DNA of 64,000 nucleotides from Syntrophaceae bacterium UBA2188. Lineage in GTDB: Bacteria; Desulfobacterota; BSN033; UBA1163. Positions within the stretch are counted from its first letter, which is position 1, and every line of letters starts with the position of its first letter. Under the pieces are notes generated by a model. It worked only from the letters and a program-made list of their open reading frames with translations, did no database searches and was not told where the DNA came from. Position numbers and translations under genes: made by a program. Positions 25,934 to 34,830 of this stretch are shown in pieces. Where the stretch lies: contig DCVM01000181.1 in NCBI GenBank assembly GCA_002327985.1, positions 28,538 through 92,537 of the forward strand, given 5' to 3'.

Positions 25934-26611
25934 ATGACCGATCCCAAAGAAAACACAGAAAAGGTAAAAGCCTTATGCTATCAATGGGGAGCCTCTCTTT
26001 TTGGTGTGGCGGATCTTTCCACTTCCAAAAAAAAAGAAATTCTTCTTCCTCCTCTTTTCATCGATCAACTTCCCTACAGCATCTCGGTGGGATATCATCT
26101 TTCTGATGCCATCTTAGAAGAGATTCAAAATCATCCTACCCCCCTCTATTTTCACCACTATCAGAGGGTCAATATTCTTCTGGACACGATCGGTTTGATC
26201 GTGACCTCAGCGATCCAACATCTTGGCTATCAAGCCATTCCCATCCCCGCCTCTCAAATCGTGGATTGGAAAACCCAACAGGGCCATCTCTCCCACAAAC
26301 ATATGGCGCAGGCTGCGGGATTGGGATGGATTGGCCGAAACAATCTTCTGGTCAATGAAACATTTGGATCCCGGATTCGACTGGTGACTATCCTTACCGA
26401 TCTCCCTCTTGTCACTGTCCTTCCCTCAATGAAAGACTGTGGTTCCTGTTACGATTGCCAGTCCGTTTGCCCTGTAGGGGCCATCCAGGAACACCAGGAA
26501 GACTTCGATCATGTTCGATGTTACGAGCAATTGAGAACCTTTGCCAAAACCCTCCGTTTCAGCCATAATATCTGTGGTATCTGCGTAAAGGCCTGTAGAG
26601 GACAACATTAA
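25934..26611 (+). CDS. QueG-like [4Fe-4S] protein (short epoxyqueuosine reductase family)
   Basis: The 225-residue protein has the QueG pattern of A-Q-A-A-G-L-G-W-I-G-R-N-N-L-L-V followed by C-G-S-C-Y-D-C-Q-S-V-C-P and, near the end, C-G-I-C-V-K-A-C. Full-length QueG uses B12 and two [4Fe-4S] clusters to make queuosine; this copy lacks the C-terminal HEAT repeats and is short, so its exact role is open. The ATG at 25934 is preferred. An in-frame start at 25838 would add a segment encoded by repeat-like sequence. Confidence 0.75.
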   Translation: MTDPKENTEKVKALCYQWGASLFGVADLSTSKKKEILLPPLFIDQLPYSISVGYHLSDAILEEIQNHPTPLYFHHYQRVNILLDTIGLIVTSAIQHLGYQAIPIPASQIVDWKTQQGHLSHKHMAQAAGLGWIGRNNLLVNETFGSRIRLVTILTDLPLVTVLPSMKDCGSCYDCQSVCPVGAIQEHQEDFDHVRCYEQLRTFAKTLRFSHNICGICVKACRGQH

Positions 26612-26615
26612 AATA

Positions 26616-26673
26616 GGATGGAATGTTGGAATATTGCCATTTCTATATTCCATTATTCCAATGTTCCAAATTT
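26616..26673. repeat. GGAATATTGG-type inverted repeat (family B)
   Basis: GGATGGAATGTTGGAATATT is mirrored by TATATTCCATTATTCCAATG followed by TTCCAAATTT around GCCATTTC. It lies between the QueG-like gene and mnmG. Confidence 0.75.
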
Positions 26674-26703
26674 CAGATACAAATACCATCCGAGTATAGT
26701 TCT

Positions 26704-28590
26704 ATGCGTCAATACTCCATTCAATTCCCGAGAGACTTCGATGTGATGGTGGTGGGCGGAGGGCATGCCGGAATTGAAGCCTCTCTGGCCTGTGCTCGAA
26801 TGGGCCACCCTACCCTTCTCATCACTCAAAAAAAAGTACAGATAGGTTATATGTCCTGTAACCCCGCGGTGGGGGGGTTGGCCAAAGGCCATCTGGTGAA
26901 GGAGATCGATGCAATGGGTGGAGAGATGGCAAAAGCCACGGACGAAACAGGAATCCAGTTCCGTCAATTGAATACCGGAAAAGGGCCTGCTGTCCGTTCC
27001 TCAAGAGCTCAGGTAGATCGCCAGGAATACCGACTTCGCATGAAAAGAACGGTTGAGAACCAGGAAAACCTTACCATTATGGAAGCGGCCGTTGAGGAAA
27101 TTCTGGTAGAAGGAGATCAGATCATTGGTGTAAAAACAGACTCCAATGAAACCATGTACACAAAAGCTTTGATCCTTTCTCCCGGGACCTTTTTGAACGG
27201 CTTGATCCATATCGGTCTAACGCGCTTTTCTGCTGGCAGGATGGGGGATCCGCCCTCGGTCGGTTTATCCGAATCACTCCGAAGCCTGGGTTTTCGGATG
27301 GGAAGGCTCAAGACCGGAACCACTCCAAGACTCGATGGCAATACGATTGATTTCTCACAACTCACCCCCCAATACGGAGATGAGCCGCCTATCCCTTTTT
27401 CTTTTTCAACCCCAAAGATCGATATCGCCCAAGTCCCCTGCTATATCACCTATACGAATCCTACCACTCATGAGATCATTAAAAGCGGTCTCGACCGATC
27501 CCCTCTTTACTGTGGCATCATTAAAGGGATTGGCCCACGATATTGTCCCTCCATCGAGGATAAGGTCGTCCGTTTCGAAGATAAAAAAAGACACCAGATC
27601 TTTTTAGAACCGGATGGCCAAAATACCACTGAGGTTTATCCCAACGGGATCCCCACCAGCCTCCCTTTGGATATTCAGATGAGAATGCTGAGGTCGATCA
27701 AGGGCCTTGAAGAAGTGGAGATCCTCCGGCCGGGTTATGCCATCGAATACGATTTTGTCGACCCCACCGAACTCAAACCTTCCCTTGAAACAAAAAAGAT
27801 CAGGGGACTCTTCCACGCCGGACAGATTAACGGAACATCGGGTTATGAAGAGGCAGCCGCCCAGGGTTTAATGGCTGGGGTGAATGCCTCGCTGATGATT
27901 CGAGGGAAGGAACCTCTTATCTTGAAACGTTCCGATGCCTATATCGGAGTCTTGGTCGATGACTTGGTCACCAAAGGCACTGCTGAACCTTATCGAATGT
28001 TCACCTCCCGGGCCGAATACCGTCTCCATTTAAGAGAAGACAATGCAGACCTGAGATTGAGAGAGAAAGGATATAAAGTGGGATTAGTGAAAAAAGAGGA
28101 TTTTCAAATCTTTCTGGAGAAAAAAGGGGCCATTGAAAAAGCCTTCTCTCGAATCACAGAGGTCAGAATCAATCCAACAAAGGAAAATAACGAAATACTC
28201 CACCAATGGAAAAGTACTCCTTTGAAAAAAGATGCTTCCCTCCAAGAAATATTGAAGAGACCCGAAATTCATTTCAAACATCTCCTTGCCTTTGATCGAA
28301 ATCTCAAAAGTCTTCCAGAAACCGTGCAGGATCAGATTGAAATTCAGGTAAAATATGAGGGTTATATCAAAAGGCAACTGGAGCAGATTAAACGGTTTAA
28401 AAGATTGGAAGAGGTAACCTTCCCGGAAGGATTTGATTTTGGCTCTGTGATCGGATTCTCCACAGAGGTGATGGAAAAACTGAAGAAAATAAAACCTTAC
28501 TCCCTGGGCCAGGCCTCGAGAATCTCTGGGGTCACTCCTGCCGCTATTTCCATCCTCATGGTCAACCTGAAGAAACAGGGTTATCTATAA
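26704..28590 (+). CDS. mnmG: tRNA uridine 5-carboxymethylaminomethyl modification enzyme MnmG (GidA)
   Basis: The 628-residue FAD protein begins with D-V-M-V-V-G-G-G-H-A-G-I-E-A and has C-N-P-A-V-G-G-L-A-K-G-H and G-T-S-G-Y-E-E-A-A-A-Q-G, diagnostic of MnmG. With MnmE it modifies the wobble uridine of several tRNAs. The ATG at 26704 gives a standard length. A start at 26623 would add 27 residues encoded by a family B repeat and is rejected. Confidence 0.96.
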   Translation: MRQYSIQFPRDFDVMVVGGGHAGIEASLACARMGHPTLLITQKKVQIGYMSCNPAVGGLAKGHLVKEIDAMGGEMAKATDETGIQFRQLNTGKGPAVRSSRAQVDRQEYRLRMKRTVENQENLTIMEAAVEEILVEGDQIIGVKTDSNETMYTKALILSPGTFLNGLIHIGLTRFSAGRMGDPPSVGLSESLRSLGFRMGRLKTGTTPRLDGNTIDFSQLTPQYGDEPPIPFSFSTPKIDIAQVPCYITYTNPTTHEIIKSGLDRSPLYCGIIKGIGPRYCPSIEDKVVRFEDKKRHQIFLEPDGQNTTEVYPNGIPTSLPLDIQMRMLRSIKGLEEVEILRPGYAIEYDFVDPTELKPSLETKKIRGLFHAGQINGTSGYEEAAAQGLMAGVNASLMIRGKEPLILKRSDAYIGVLVDDLVTKGTAEPYRMFTSRAEYRLHLREDNADLRLREKGYKVGLVKKEDFQIFLEKKGAIEKAFSRITEVRINPTKENNEILHQWKSTPLKKDASLQEILKRPEIHFKHLLAFDRNLKSLPETVQDQIEIQVKYEGYIKRQLEQIKRFKRLEEVTFPEGFDFGSVIGFSTEVMEKLKKIKPYSLGQASRISGVTPAAISILMVNLKKQGYL

Positions 28591-28749
28591 AAATCTCACC
28601 TTGCTTTATCATCTGCTGTTTACGAGGTCGAGTCATAGGATTCTATTTTTTGGAAACCTAAATTCCTTATTGGATTGTTCCATCATTTTTCCCTTCACCT
28701 TCCAGACAAAGTGACGAACCATCAGATGGATTTCCACTTCTTGGATCTT

Positions 28750-29175
28750 CTATTTGATAGGCCATTCCCCTCTTTCTTTCAGGACATCCCGGTAAACATG
28801 AAGTGCCTCATTCACAGCAGGCATGCCTGCATAAGGAGCCAGTTGGAAAAAAATCTCAGCAATTTTTCTTGGGTCACAGCCGACATTCAACGCTGCATTC
28901 ACGTGGAGTTTCAATTCATCCGTGGCGCGTAGTGCTGAGAGTATGGCGCATGCCACCATCTGCCTTTCGGGGAGCGTCAATACCGTTCTGGAATAGAGCT
29001 TACCGGTAATAAACAGGGATAAATCGTTGGCCAGGTCTCTGTCAAATTCTTTCCACATCAAATAAGGGGGATCCATTTTGATTCCCTTGCCAAACAGTTG
29101 CTGGGCTGTCTCTTGAGTCTTTTTTCTTAATTCGTCATCCACGGGTGGAGTCCTCCTGTCATCATTCTTATCCAT
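28750..29175 (-). CDS. Carboxymuconolactone decarboxylase-family (AhpD-like) protein
   Basis: The 141-residue helical protein matches the CMD family: R-T-V-L-T-L-P-E-R-Q-M-V, E-L-K-L-H-V-N-A-A-L-N-V-G, and A-Y-A-G-M-P-A-V-N-E-A. The C-x2-C redox pair of AhpD peroxidase partners is absent (the site reads A-T-D-E-L-K-L-H), so it is closer to the gamma-carboxymuconolactone decarboxylase type. It follows hemL by 6 bases. The function in this organism is unknown. Confidence 0.82.
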   Translation of the reverse strand: MDKNDDRRTPPVDDELRKKTQETAQQLFGKGIKMDPPYLMWKEFDRDLANDLSLFITGKLYSRTVLTLPERQMVACAILSALRATDELKLHVNAALNVGCDPRKIAEIFFQLAPYAGMPAVNEALHVYRDVLKERGEWPIK

Positions 29176-29181
29176 CAGAGA

Positions 29182-30465
29182 TTAAAGTCTCTTAAAGGCG
29201 GCATCACAGGCTTCAATGGTTCTGTCTAAATCTTTCTGAGTATGAGCCAGGGAAATGAACCAGGCCTCGAACTGGGAGGGAGGAAGATAGATCCCTTGTT
29301 TCATCATTTCGATGAAGAATTGGGCAAATCGTTTTGGATTACTCGTCTTGGCAGTTCGATAATCCCTGACCGGACCTTCTGTAAAGAATAGAGTAAACAA
29401 TCCTGTCGCCTGATTGATGGTGAAAGGGAGACCCCTCTCTTCCGCACACTCGGCAATTTTCTCTGTTAAATATAAAGTCTTTTTTCCCAAATCCTGATAA
29501 ACCTTCTTTGCCCTTAAGAGCTCCAGCGTTGTAATCCCCGCAGTCATGGCCAGAGGATTCCCAGAAAGCGTCCCTGCCTGATAGACCCCCCCGAGAGGGG
29601 AAACTTTATCCATCATCGCTCTCTTCCCGCCATAGGCTCCTACTGGAAGACCGCCCCCGATGATCTTCCCGAGGCAAGTCATATCCGCTTTGATTTTGTA
29701 AATCTCTTGGGCACCTCCATAGGCGGTCCGGAATCCAGAAATGACCTCGTCAAAAATGAGAACGATTCCTCTCTCGTCGCAAATCTTTCTCAATCCTTCC
29801 AAAAATCCCCTTTCAGGGAGCACCACCCCCATATTCCCTGCAATGGGTTCTACAATAACGCAGGCAATCTGTTCTGGATATTGACTGACCAGAATTTTTA
29901 CACTTTCCAGGTCATTATAGGTTGCGGTCTGGGTATGTTTCGCCAAATCCTCTGGAATGCCGAGGCTATCAGGGATACCGAAAGTGGTCGCACCCGAACC
30001 TGCCTTAACGAGCAAACTGTCCCCATGGCCATGATAGCATCCTTCAAATTTGATAACGTTAGGCCTTCCTGTGTAACCTCTGGCCACCCGAATCGCACTC
30101 ATGACCGCTTCGGTGCCGGAGCTGACCATCCTCACTAATTCCATGGAAGGGAAAGCCTTCTTCACTTTGCTGGCAAGCTCCACTTCCAGAGGAGTGGGAG
30201 CACCATAACTCGTTCCTTTGGGAAGGGCCTTTTTGAGTGCTGCCACAATCTTCGGGTGGGCATGACCCAAGATCATCGGTCCCCATGACCCCACGTAATC
30301 GATATATTCATGACCATCTACATCGAATATTTTTGACCCTTTCGCCCGTTCAATAAAACTGGGGGGAACGCCAATGGCCTGAAAAGCCCTGACGGGGCTG
30401 TTGACTCCCCCCGGAATGACTTCCAATGCCCGATGATAGAGTCCAATCGATTTCTTTCTCCCCAT
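29182..30465 (-). CDS. hemL: Glutamate-1-semialdehyde 2,1-aminomutase
   Basis: The 427-residue protein has the normal length. It begins near P-G-G-V-N-S-P-V-R-A-F and has the aminotransferase III core F-D-E-V-I-S-G-F-R and L-G-K-I-I-G-G-G-L-P, with the PLP lysine. The enzyme makes 5-aminolevulinate for tetrapyrroles, here including heme and corrinoids. The ATG at 30465 is chosen because AGGAG lies 7 bases before it; farther upstream the frame runs into the FAH-family gene and codes nothing HemL-like. Confidence 0.96.
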   Translation of the reverse strand: MGRKKSIGLYHRALEVIPGGVNSPVRAFQAIGVPPSFIERAKGSKIFDVDGHEYIDYVGSWGPMILGHAHPKIVAALKKALPKGTSYGAPTPLEVELASKVKKAFPSMELVRMVSSGTEAVMSAIRVARGYTGRPNVIKFEGCYHGHGDSLLVKAGSGATTFGIPDSLGIPEDLAKHTQTATYNDLESVKILVSQYPEQIACVIVEPIAGNMGVVLPERGFLEGLRKICDERGIVLIFDEVISGFRTAYGGAQEIYKIKADMTCLGKIIGGGLPVGAYGGKRAMMDKVSPLGGVYQAGTLSGNPLAMTAGITTLELLRAKKVYQDLGKKTLYLTEKIAECAEERGLPFTINQATGLFTLFFTEGPVRDYRTAKTSNPKRFAQFFIEMMKQGIYLPPSQFEAWFISLAHTQKDLDRTIEACDAAFKRL

Positions 30466-30479
30466 CTCTAATCTCCTCA

Positions 30480-31241
30480 TCATTCCTCGGCGACCACATG
30501 ATTGCTGAGAGATCCGATCCCTTCGATCACTACCTCGACCTGATCGCCAATGGCCATCGGACCGATTCCAGAAGGTGTTCCTGTAGCAATCACATCTCCT
30601 GGCAGAAGCGTCATGACCCGTGAGATGAAGCTCACTAATTGATGGCAACCAAAAATGAGGTTCTTGGTATTCGAATGCTGGCGTTTTTCTCCATTCAGAT
30701 AACTGGATATGTCTAAATGGTGGGGGTCAATATCTGTGACAATCCAGGGACCCATCGGTGAGAACGTATCGAATCCCTTCGACAATGTCCACTGACCGTC
30801 CTTGGGTTGCAAATCTCTGGCGGTCACATCATTTAAACAGGTATATCCAAGGATATAATCCGTTGCCCTCTCCTCCGAAACTCCTTTTGCCAATTTTCCG
30901 ATCACCACGGCCAACTCAGCTTCGTAATCAACCCTTTTCGACATCTTCGGATAAATAATGGCTTCTCCCGGTCCGATGACGGAGGTAGACGGTTTGATAA
31001 AAAGAAGGGGTTTGTCAGGAATGGGCAATTTCACTTCTTCAGCATGGTCCCGATAATTTAATCCCAGGGCAACAATCTTTGAAGGAAGGCAGGGAGAGAG
31101 AAGTTTTCCCTCTCCTATTTTTTTCATCTTGGACGTCAGATGAAAATGCCCGAAGGGATCGTCCTCCATTTCACGAATGGAATCCCCCTCAATCACCCCA
31201 TATTTAACCAATGACCCATCCTGATACCGAACGATCTTCAT
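30480..31241 (-). CDS. Fumarylacetoacetate hydrolase (FAH)-family protein
   Basis: The 253-residue protein has the FAH core: G-L-N-Y-R-D-H-A-E-E, K-P-S-T-S-V-I-G-P-G, Y-E-A-E-L-A-V-V-I-G, N-D-V-T-A-R-D-L-Q and T-G-T-P-S-G-I-G-P. These metal-dependent enzymes hydrolyse or decarboxylate small 2-oxo acids such as oxaloacetate or acylpyruvates; the substrate here is not known. The ATG at 31241 begins the conserved M-K-I-V-R-Y; a farther start lies inside the repeat at 31276. Confidence 0.88.
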   Translation of the reverse strand: MKIVRYQDGSLVKYGVIEGDSIREMEDDPFGHFHLTSKMKKIGEGKLLSPCLPSKIVALGLNYRDHAEEVKLPIPDKPLLFIKPSTSVIGPGEAIIYPKMSKRVDYEAELAVVIGKLAKGVSEERATDYILGYTCLNDVTARDLQPKDGQWTLSKGFDTFSPMGPWIVTDIDPHHLDISSYLNGEKRQHSNTKNLIFGCHQLVSFISRVMTLLPGDVIATGTPSGIGPMAIGDQVEVVIEGIGSLSNHVVAEE

Positions 31242-31275
31242 TCTGTAGCTCCTCAAACTTCTTAAGAATAGAATC

Positions 31276-31438
31276 TTTTTGAATACCCAATGACCAAATC
31301 CCAAGCTCCAGATAAATCTCAATTACCAATCTCCAAATAACCAAAAGGGAAATTTAAATTTAAGGGTCTCTCTTTCTCCACTTCGGTCATTGGAACCTTG
31401 GTAATTATTTGATGATTGGTGCTTGGTTATTGGTAATT
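31276..31438. repeat. ACCAAT-rich inverted repeat (about 55-base arms)
   Basis: The left arm is built of CCAATGACCAAATCCC, CAATTACCAATCTCC and AAATAACC words. The right arm holds the complements GGTCATTGG, GGTAATTATTTGATGATTGG and TTGGTTATTGGTAATTC. The arms flank an AT-rich centre (AATTTAAATTTAAGGG). It fills the gap between dapB and the FAH-family gene. Confidence 0.72.
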
Positions 31439-32247
31439 CATCCCTTCTTCAACCCCAACACATCCTGCATATCGTAAAGACCATTGGGCTGGTTCACCAC
31501 CCAGAGGGCTGCCCGAACTGCTCCCCGTGCAAAATTATCACGACTGTGCGCCCGGTGAATGATCTCCAATCGTTCGCCAATCCCCCCGAAGAGTACCGTG
31601 TGTTCTCCCACAATATCTCCAGCGCGGATCACCTGCATTCCGATCTCTTCTCTCGTCCTCTCACCGATCATCCCTTTCCGTCCATAGATTCCCACCTGAC
31701 TAAAATCCCGACCGATGGCCTTGGCGACCAGTTCTCCCAATTTCGCCGCCGTGCCGCTTGGCGAATCTTTTTTCAGACGGTGATGGGCCTCAAAAATTTC
31801 TATGTCATATTCCGGGCCTAACACTTGAGCCACCTCCTGGACAATCCTGAACATGACATTCACCCCGACACTCATATTGGGTGAGAAAACACATCGAATG
31901 CTTTTTGATAGATCCTTGATCTTCTCCACCTGCTCCGGACTCAAACCCGTCGTTCCGATGACAATGGCCGAACCTGTCTCTTTGGCAAACTCCAGATTCT
32001 CCAGGGAGGTTTTTGGATTGGTAAAGTTGATGAGGACATCCCCCCCGGTTTGCTTCAATTCTCCTTCCAATGGAAGGTTCATCCTTCCCAGTCCAACGAC
32101 TTCTCCAATATCTTTTCCAATGGATGGATGATCGGGTCTCTCAATGGCTCGGTAAAGGGAAATCGAAGGGGTTTCATGAATGACATGAATAATGCGACTT
32201 CCCATTTTCCCAGCGGCTCCTACGACAACAGCCTTGATCTCTTTCAT
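31438..32247 (-). CDS. dapB: 4-hydroxy-tetrahydrodipicolinate reductase
   Basis: The 269-residue protein begins with the NAD(P)-binding G-A-A-G-K-M-G-S-R and has E-A-H-H-R-L-K-K-D-S-P-S-G-T-A, the DapB catalytic block. It reduces hydroxy-tetrahydrodipicolinate in lysine/diaminopimelate synthesis. The start at 32247 has GGAGG 7 bases upstream and overlaps the dapF stop (ATGA). dapA, commonly next to it in related genomes, is not here. Confidence 0.96.
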   Translation of the reverse strand: MKEIKAVVVGAAGKMGSRIIHVIHETPSISLYRAIERPDHPSIGKDIGEVVGLGRMNLPLEGELKQTGGDVLINFTNPKTSLENLEFAKETGSAIVIGTTGLSPEQVEKIKDLSKSIRCVFSPNMSVGVNVMFRIVQEVAQVLGPEYDIEIFEAHHRLKKDSPSGTAAKLGELVAKAIGRDFSQVGIYGRKGMIGERTREEIGMQVIRAGDIVGEHTVLFGGIGERLEIIHRAHSRDNFARGAVRAALWVVNQPNGLYDMQDVLGLKKG

Positions 32248-33065
32248 TGATAAGCCTCCTCCCACATCTCAGCTTCATAAATGATGTGGACATCTCCTTC
32301 AAAAAAAACTTTTTTGACTTCCCTCCCTTCAATTTCATAATACACGTTTAAAACCTCACCCCCCCTTGTCCGGACGGATACCGGAGAATTGACCCGTCCC
32401 TTGAAGGCGGCCACTAACGCCGAAGCCACTGCCCCTGTCCCGCAGGCTAAGGTCTCATCCTCCACGCCACGTTCGTAGGTTCGGATGGATAATTCGGAAT
32501 CCCGGTCAAGCCTAACGAAATTGGCATTCGTTCCATGAGGTGAAAAATGAGAATGAAATCGAATGGCCCTTCCGATTGGGATGATATCCAATCCTTCAAG
32601 GTCTTCCACAAAGAGAACGGCATGGGGGACGCCTGTATTAATGCTTGAGATAATTTTTTGCTCCTCTTCGACGAAAATCGTTTTGTCAAGTTTCAGACCA
32701 AAAGGTTTGGTCATCTCAAGTTTCACCCTTTTCCCATCCACCTGGGCAGAGAGGATTCCGGCAAGGGTCTCAAATTTCAGGGAAGAACCTGCGATCCCCT
32801 TTAAGCAGGCAAAGCGGGCGACACATCGGCCTCCGTTACCGCACATCTCTGCTTCGCTTCCATCCGCATTAAAGAAGCGCCATTTGAAATCGGCCTTCTC
32901 TGATGGCTCGATCAGGATGAGACCATCCGCACCCACAGAGATCCTTCGACGACAGACCTTCCGAATGAAGTCTTTTAAATGACCCTCTTTCAGAAAGGGT
33001 TCTCGATGATCGATGAGGATGAAGTCGTTTCCGCTCCCGCTCATCTTCATAAAAGAAATCTTCAT
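32244..33065 (-). CDS. dapF: Diaminopimelate epimerase
   Basis: The 273-residue protein has M-C-G-N-G-G-R-C with catalytic C75 and, near the end, E-T-L-A-C-G-T-G with the second catalytic cysteine. It interconverts LL- and meso-diaminopimelate for lysine and peptidoglycan. It is coupled to dapB by a 4-base overlap. Confidence 0.96.
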   Translation of the reverse strand: MKISFMKMSGSGNDFILIDHREPFLKEGHLKDFIRKVCRRRISVGADGLILIEPSEKADFKWRFFNADGSEAEMCGNGGRCVARFACLKGIAGSSLKFETLAGILSAQVDGKRVKLEMTKPFGLKLDKTIFVEEEQKIISSINTGVPHAVLFVEDLEGLDIIPIGRAIRFHSHFSPHGTNANFVRLDRDSELSIRTYERGVEDETLACGTGAVASALVAAFKGRVNSPVSVRTRGGEVLNVYYEIEGREVKKVFFEGDVHIIYEAEMWEEAYQ

Positions 33066-33097
33066 CGTGCTTCTAATTCTCCAATCACAAAGTATTT

Positions 33098-33354
33098 CCC
33101 TCCCCCTTTGGAGACTGTGTCATCATTGTAAGCAAAGAGGGAGAGGCAGTCAGGTTCCAAAGATTTAGAACGCGGGTCTTTTAGATGATGGGAAATCGTG
33201 GCTTTTATCAAATCGAATGTTTTCATACGGTTGGCACGCCTGAGTCCGAACGCTTAAAGGTTACCGCTCTAAATCTTTTTCACCCGATTACCTCTCCCTC
33301 TCTTCAAAGGGTCGGTTTATTTATATTACGACATAGTCTCTTGATGGGGGAGGG
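33098..33354. repeat. Long imperfect inverted repeat (MITE-like)
   Basis: The left arm (33098-33177) and right arm (33258-33354) are imperfect reverse complements. Matching words include CCTCCCCC, GAGACT.TGTC, GAGGGAGAGG and AAAGATTTAGA. About 80 unpaired bases lie between the arms. It has no reading frame of its own. Confidence 0.65.
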
Positions 33355-33417
33355 TTAGGGAGGGGGTGATTAGGTCCCCCCCTCCCCTTCATCCCCTCCC
33401 GCCAGGGGAGGGGAAAT
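33346..33417. repeat. CT/GA-rich hairpin repeat (family A)
   Basis: GGGGGAGGGTTAGGGAGGGG and CCCCCCCTCCCCTTCATCCC face each other across TGATTAGGT, followed by a second small hairpin CCCCTCCCGCCAGGGGAGGG. Confidence 0.7.
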
Positions 33418-33507
33418 TTTTTGCTGACATGAGAATTTTAGTTGTTTGTAATATTTGTATTTTGGCCATTTACCCTTACTTCGAATTTCGTGCTTCGAAT
33501 TTAAAAA

Positions 33508-34770
33508 TTATTTTTTGATTAAAAACTCCGGAATGACTTCTCCCCGGATGAGATCTTCATAACCTTCTCTTTGGCGGATCACAAACATCTGGTCATTCCG
33601 AACAAGAACTTCAGCCACTCTGGGTCTGGAATTATAGTTGGTGGACATGGAAAACCCGTAAGCCCCAGCACTCATCACGGCAATCAGTTCCCCAGCACCG
33701 AGGTTTTGAATCTTTCGGCCTTTGGCTAAAAAGTCGCTCGACTCGCAGATGGGCCCCACCACATCAGCCAAAATCTCCTCCCGAATTTCTTCCTTGACAG
33801 GAAGAATCTGATGATAGGACCCGTAATAGCTGGGCCGAACCAAATCGTTCATGCCCGCATCCACAATCATGAATCGCTTTTCTTCATTCTCTTTCGTATA
33901 GAGAACTTTTGAAACTAAGACTCCTGCATTTCCGACGATCACACGGCCTGGTTCTAAAATGAGCGTGCAACCGAATCCCCGAACCTCCTCAAGGATGGTG
34001 GAGGCATATTCTATGGGATGGGGAGGCTCTTCATCCTCATAAGTAATCCCAAGGCCACCCCCCAAATCCAAATATTGAATCTCCATCTCTTCCTTTCTCA
34101 ACCTTTCCACCAACTCCTTCAGTTTTCTCAGTGCCTGGATAATCGGCTCAACCTCAACCAGTTGGGATCCAATATGGCAATCTATTCCTATAATCTTTAG
34201 GTTGGGCAATTGAGAGGCAAGACGGTAAGCCATGGGTGCCCGAAGGATATCAATCCCAAATTTATTCTGCTTCAACCCCGTTGAGATATAGGGGTGTGTC
34301 TTGGGATCAATATCAGGGTTGACACGGATAGAGATAGGAGCTTTTTTGCCAATTCGGCCCGCTACCTCATTGATCGTCTGAAGCTCCTGAGAAGATTCTA
34401 CATTGAACATAAGAATCCCCGCTCTCAGGGCATCCCCAATCTCATCTTCTCTTTTCCCAACTCCTGAAAATACAATTTTTTGTGGATCCGCTCCACCTCT
34501 GAGGGCCCGGTAGAGTTCGCCTCCGGAAACCACGTCCACCCCTCCCCCCAAGTTGACGAAGAGACGGAGAAGGGCAAGATTGGAATTGGCCTTAACTGAA
34601 TAACAGATGAGATGAGGGATTCCTTTGAAAGCCTCATCGAACACGGTGAAATGTCTGACCAGGGTATGATAGCTGTATAGATAGAAGGGGGTGCCCACTT
34701 TTTTAGCAATCTCTTGAATAGGGATCCCCTCACAGTGAAGTTGACGATTCTTATACTCAAAAAAATGCAT
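33508..34770 (-). CDS. lysA: Diaminopimelate decarboxylase
   Basis: The 420-residue protein is a fold-III PLP enzyme. The PLP lysine is K60 in Y-S-V-K-A-N-S-N; D-L-G-G-G-L-G-I, E-P-G-R-V-I-V-G and C-E-S-S-D-F complete the active site. It makes lysine from meso-diaminopimelate. It lies upstream of dapF and dapB on the same strand and downstream of a lipoprotein gene, an order seen in related bacteria. Confidence 0.96.
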   Translation of the reverse strand: MHFFEYKNRQLHCEGIPIQEIAKKVGTPFYLYSYHTLVRHFTVFDEAFKGIPHLICYSVKANSNLALLRLFVNLGGGVDVVSGGELYRALRGGADPQKIVFSGVGKREDEIGDALRAGILMFNVESSQELQTINEVAGRIGKKAPISIRVNPDIDPKTHPYISTGLKQNKFGIDILRAPMAYRLASQLPNLKIIGIDCHIGSQLVEVEPIIQALRKLKELVERLRKEEMEIQYLDLGGGLGITYEDEEPPHPIEYASTILEEVRGFGCTLILEPGRVIVGNAGVLVSKVLYTKENEEKRFMIVDAGMNDLVRPSYYGSYHQILPVKEEIREEILADVVGPICESSDFLAKGRKIQNLGAGELIAVMSAGAYGFSMSTNYNSRPRVAEVLVRNDQMFVIRQREGYEDLIRGEVIPEFLIKK

Positions 34771-34830
34771 CTTTCCTCTCTTTCAGCTCAAAATAATGAA
34801 TTCGCAACCCAAAACTTTGAACTCCAAACT

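Larger units (their letters stand above)
33066..33507. other. Gene-free interval between lysA and dapF
   Basis: This 442-base gap holds no convincing reading frame. It contains a long imperfect inverted repeat (33098-33354), a CT/GA-rich family A repeat (33346-33417) with a further hairpin CCCCTCCCGCCAGGGGAGGGG at its end, and a short TTCGAA-word repeat (33479-33502) just after the lysA stop. I see no promoter for dapF that stands out. Confidence 0.7.

Noticed and set aside
26623..26703. N-terminal extension of MnmG
   Set aside because: It is encoded by a family B repeat and is not part of MnmG, which starts just before the FAD-binding strand.
30466..30648. N-terminal extension of HemL into the FAH-family gene
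   Set aside because: The added residues are an out-of-frame reading of the FAH gene; AGGAG supports the start at 30465.
31242..31322. N-terminal extension of the FAH-family protein
   Set aside because: It is hydrophobic sequence read from the intergenic repeat region and the conserved part starts at M-K-I-V-R-Y.
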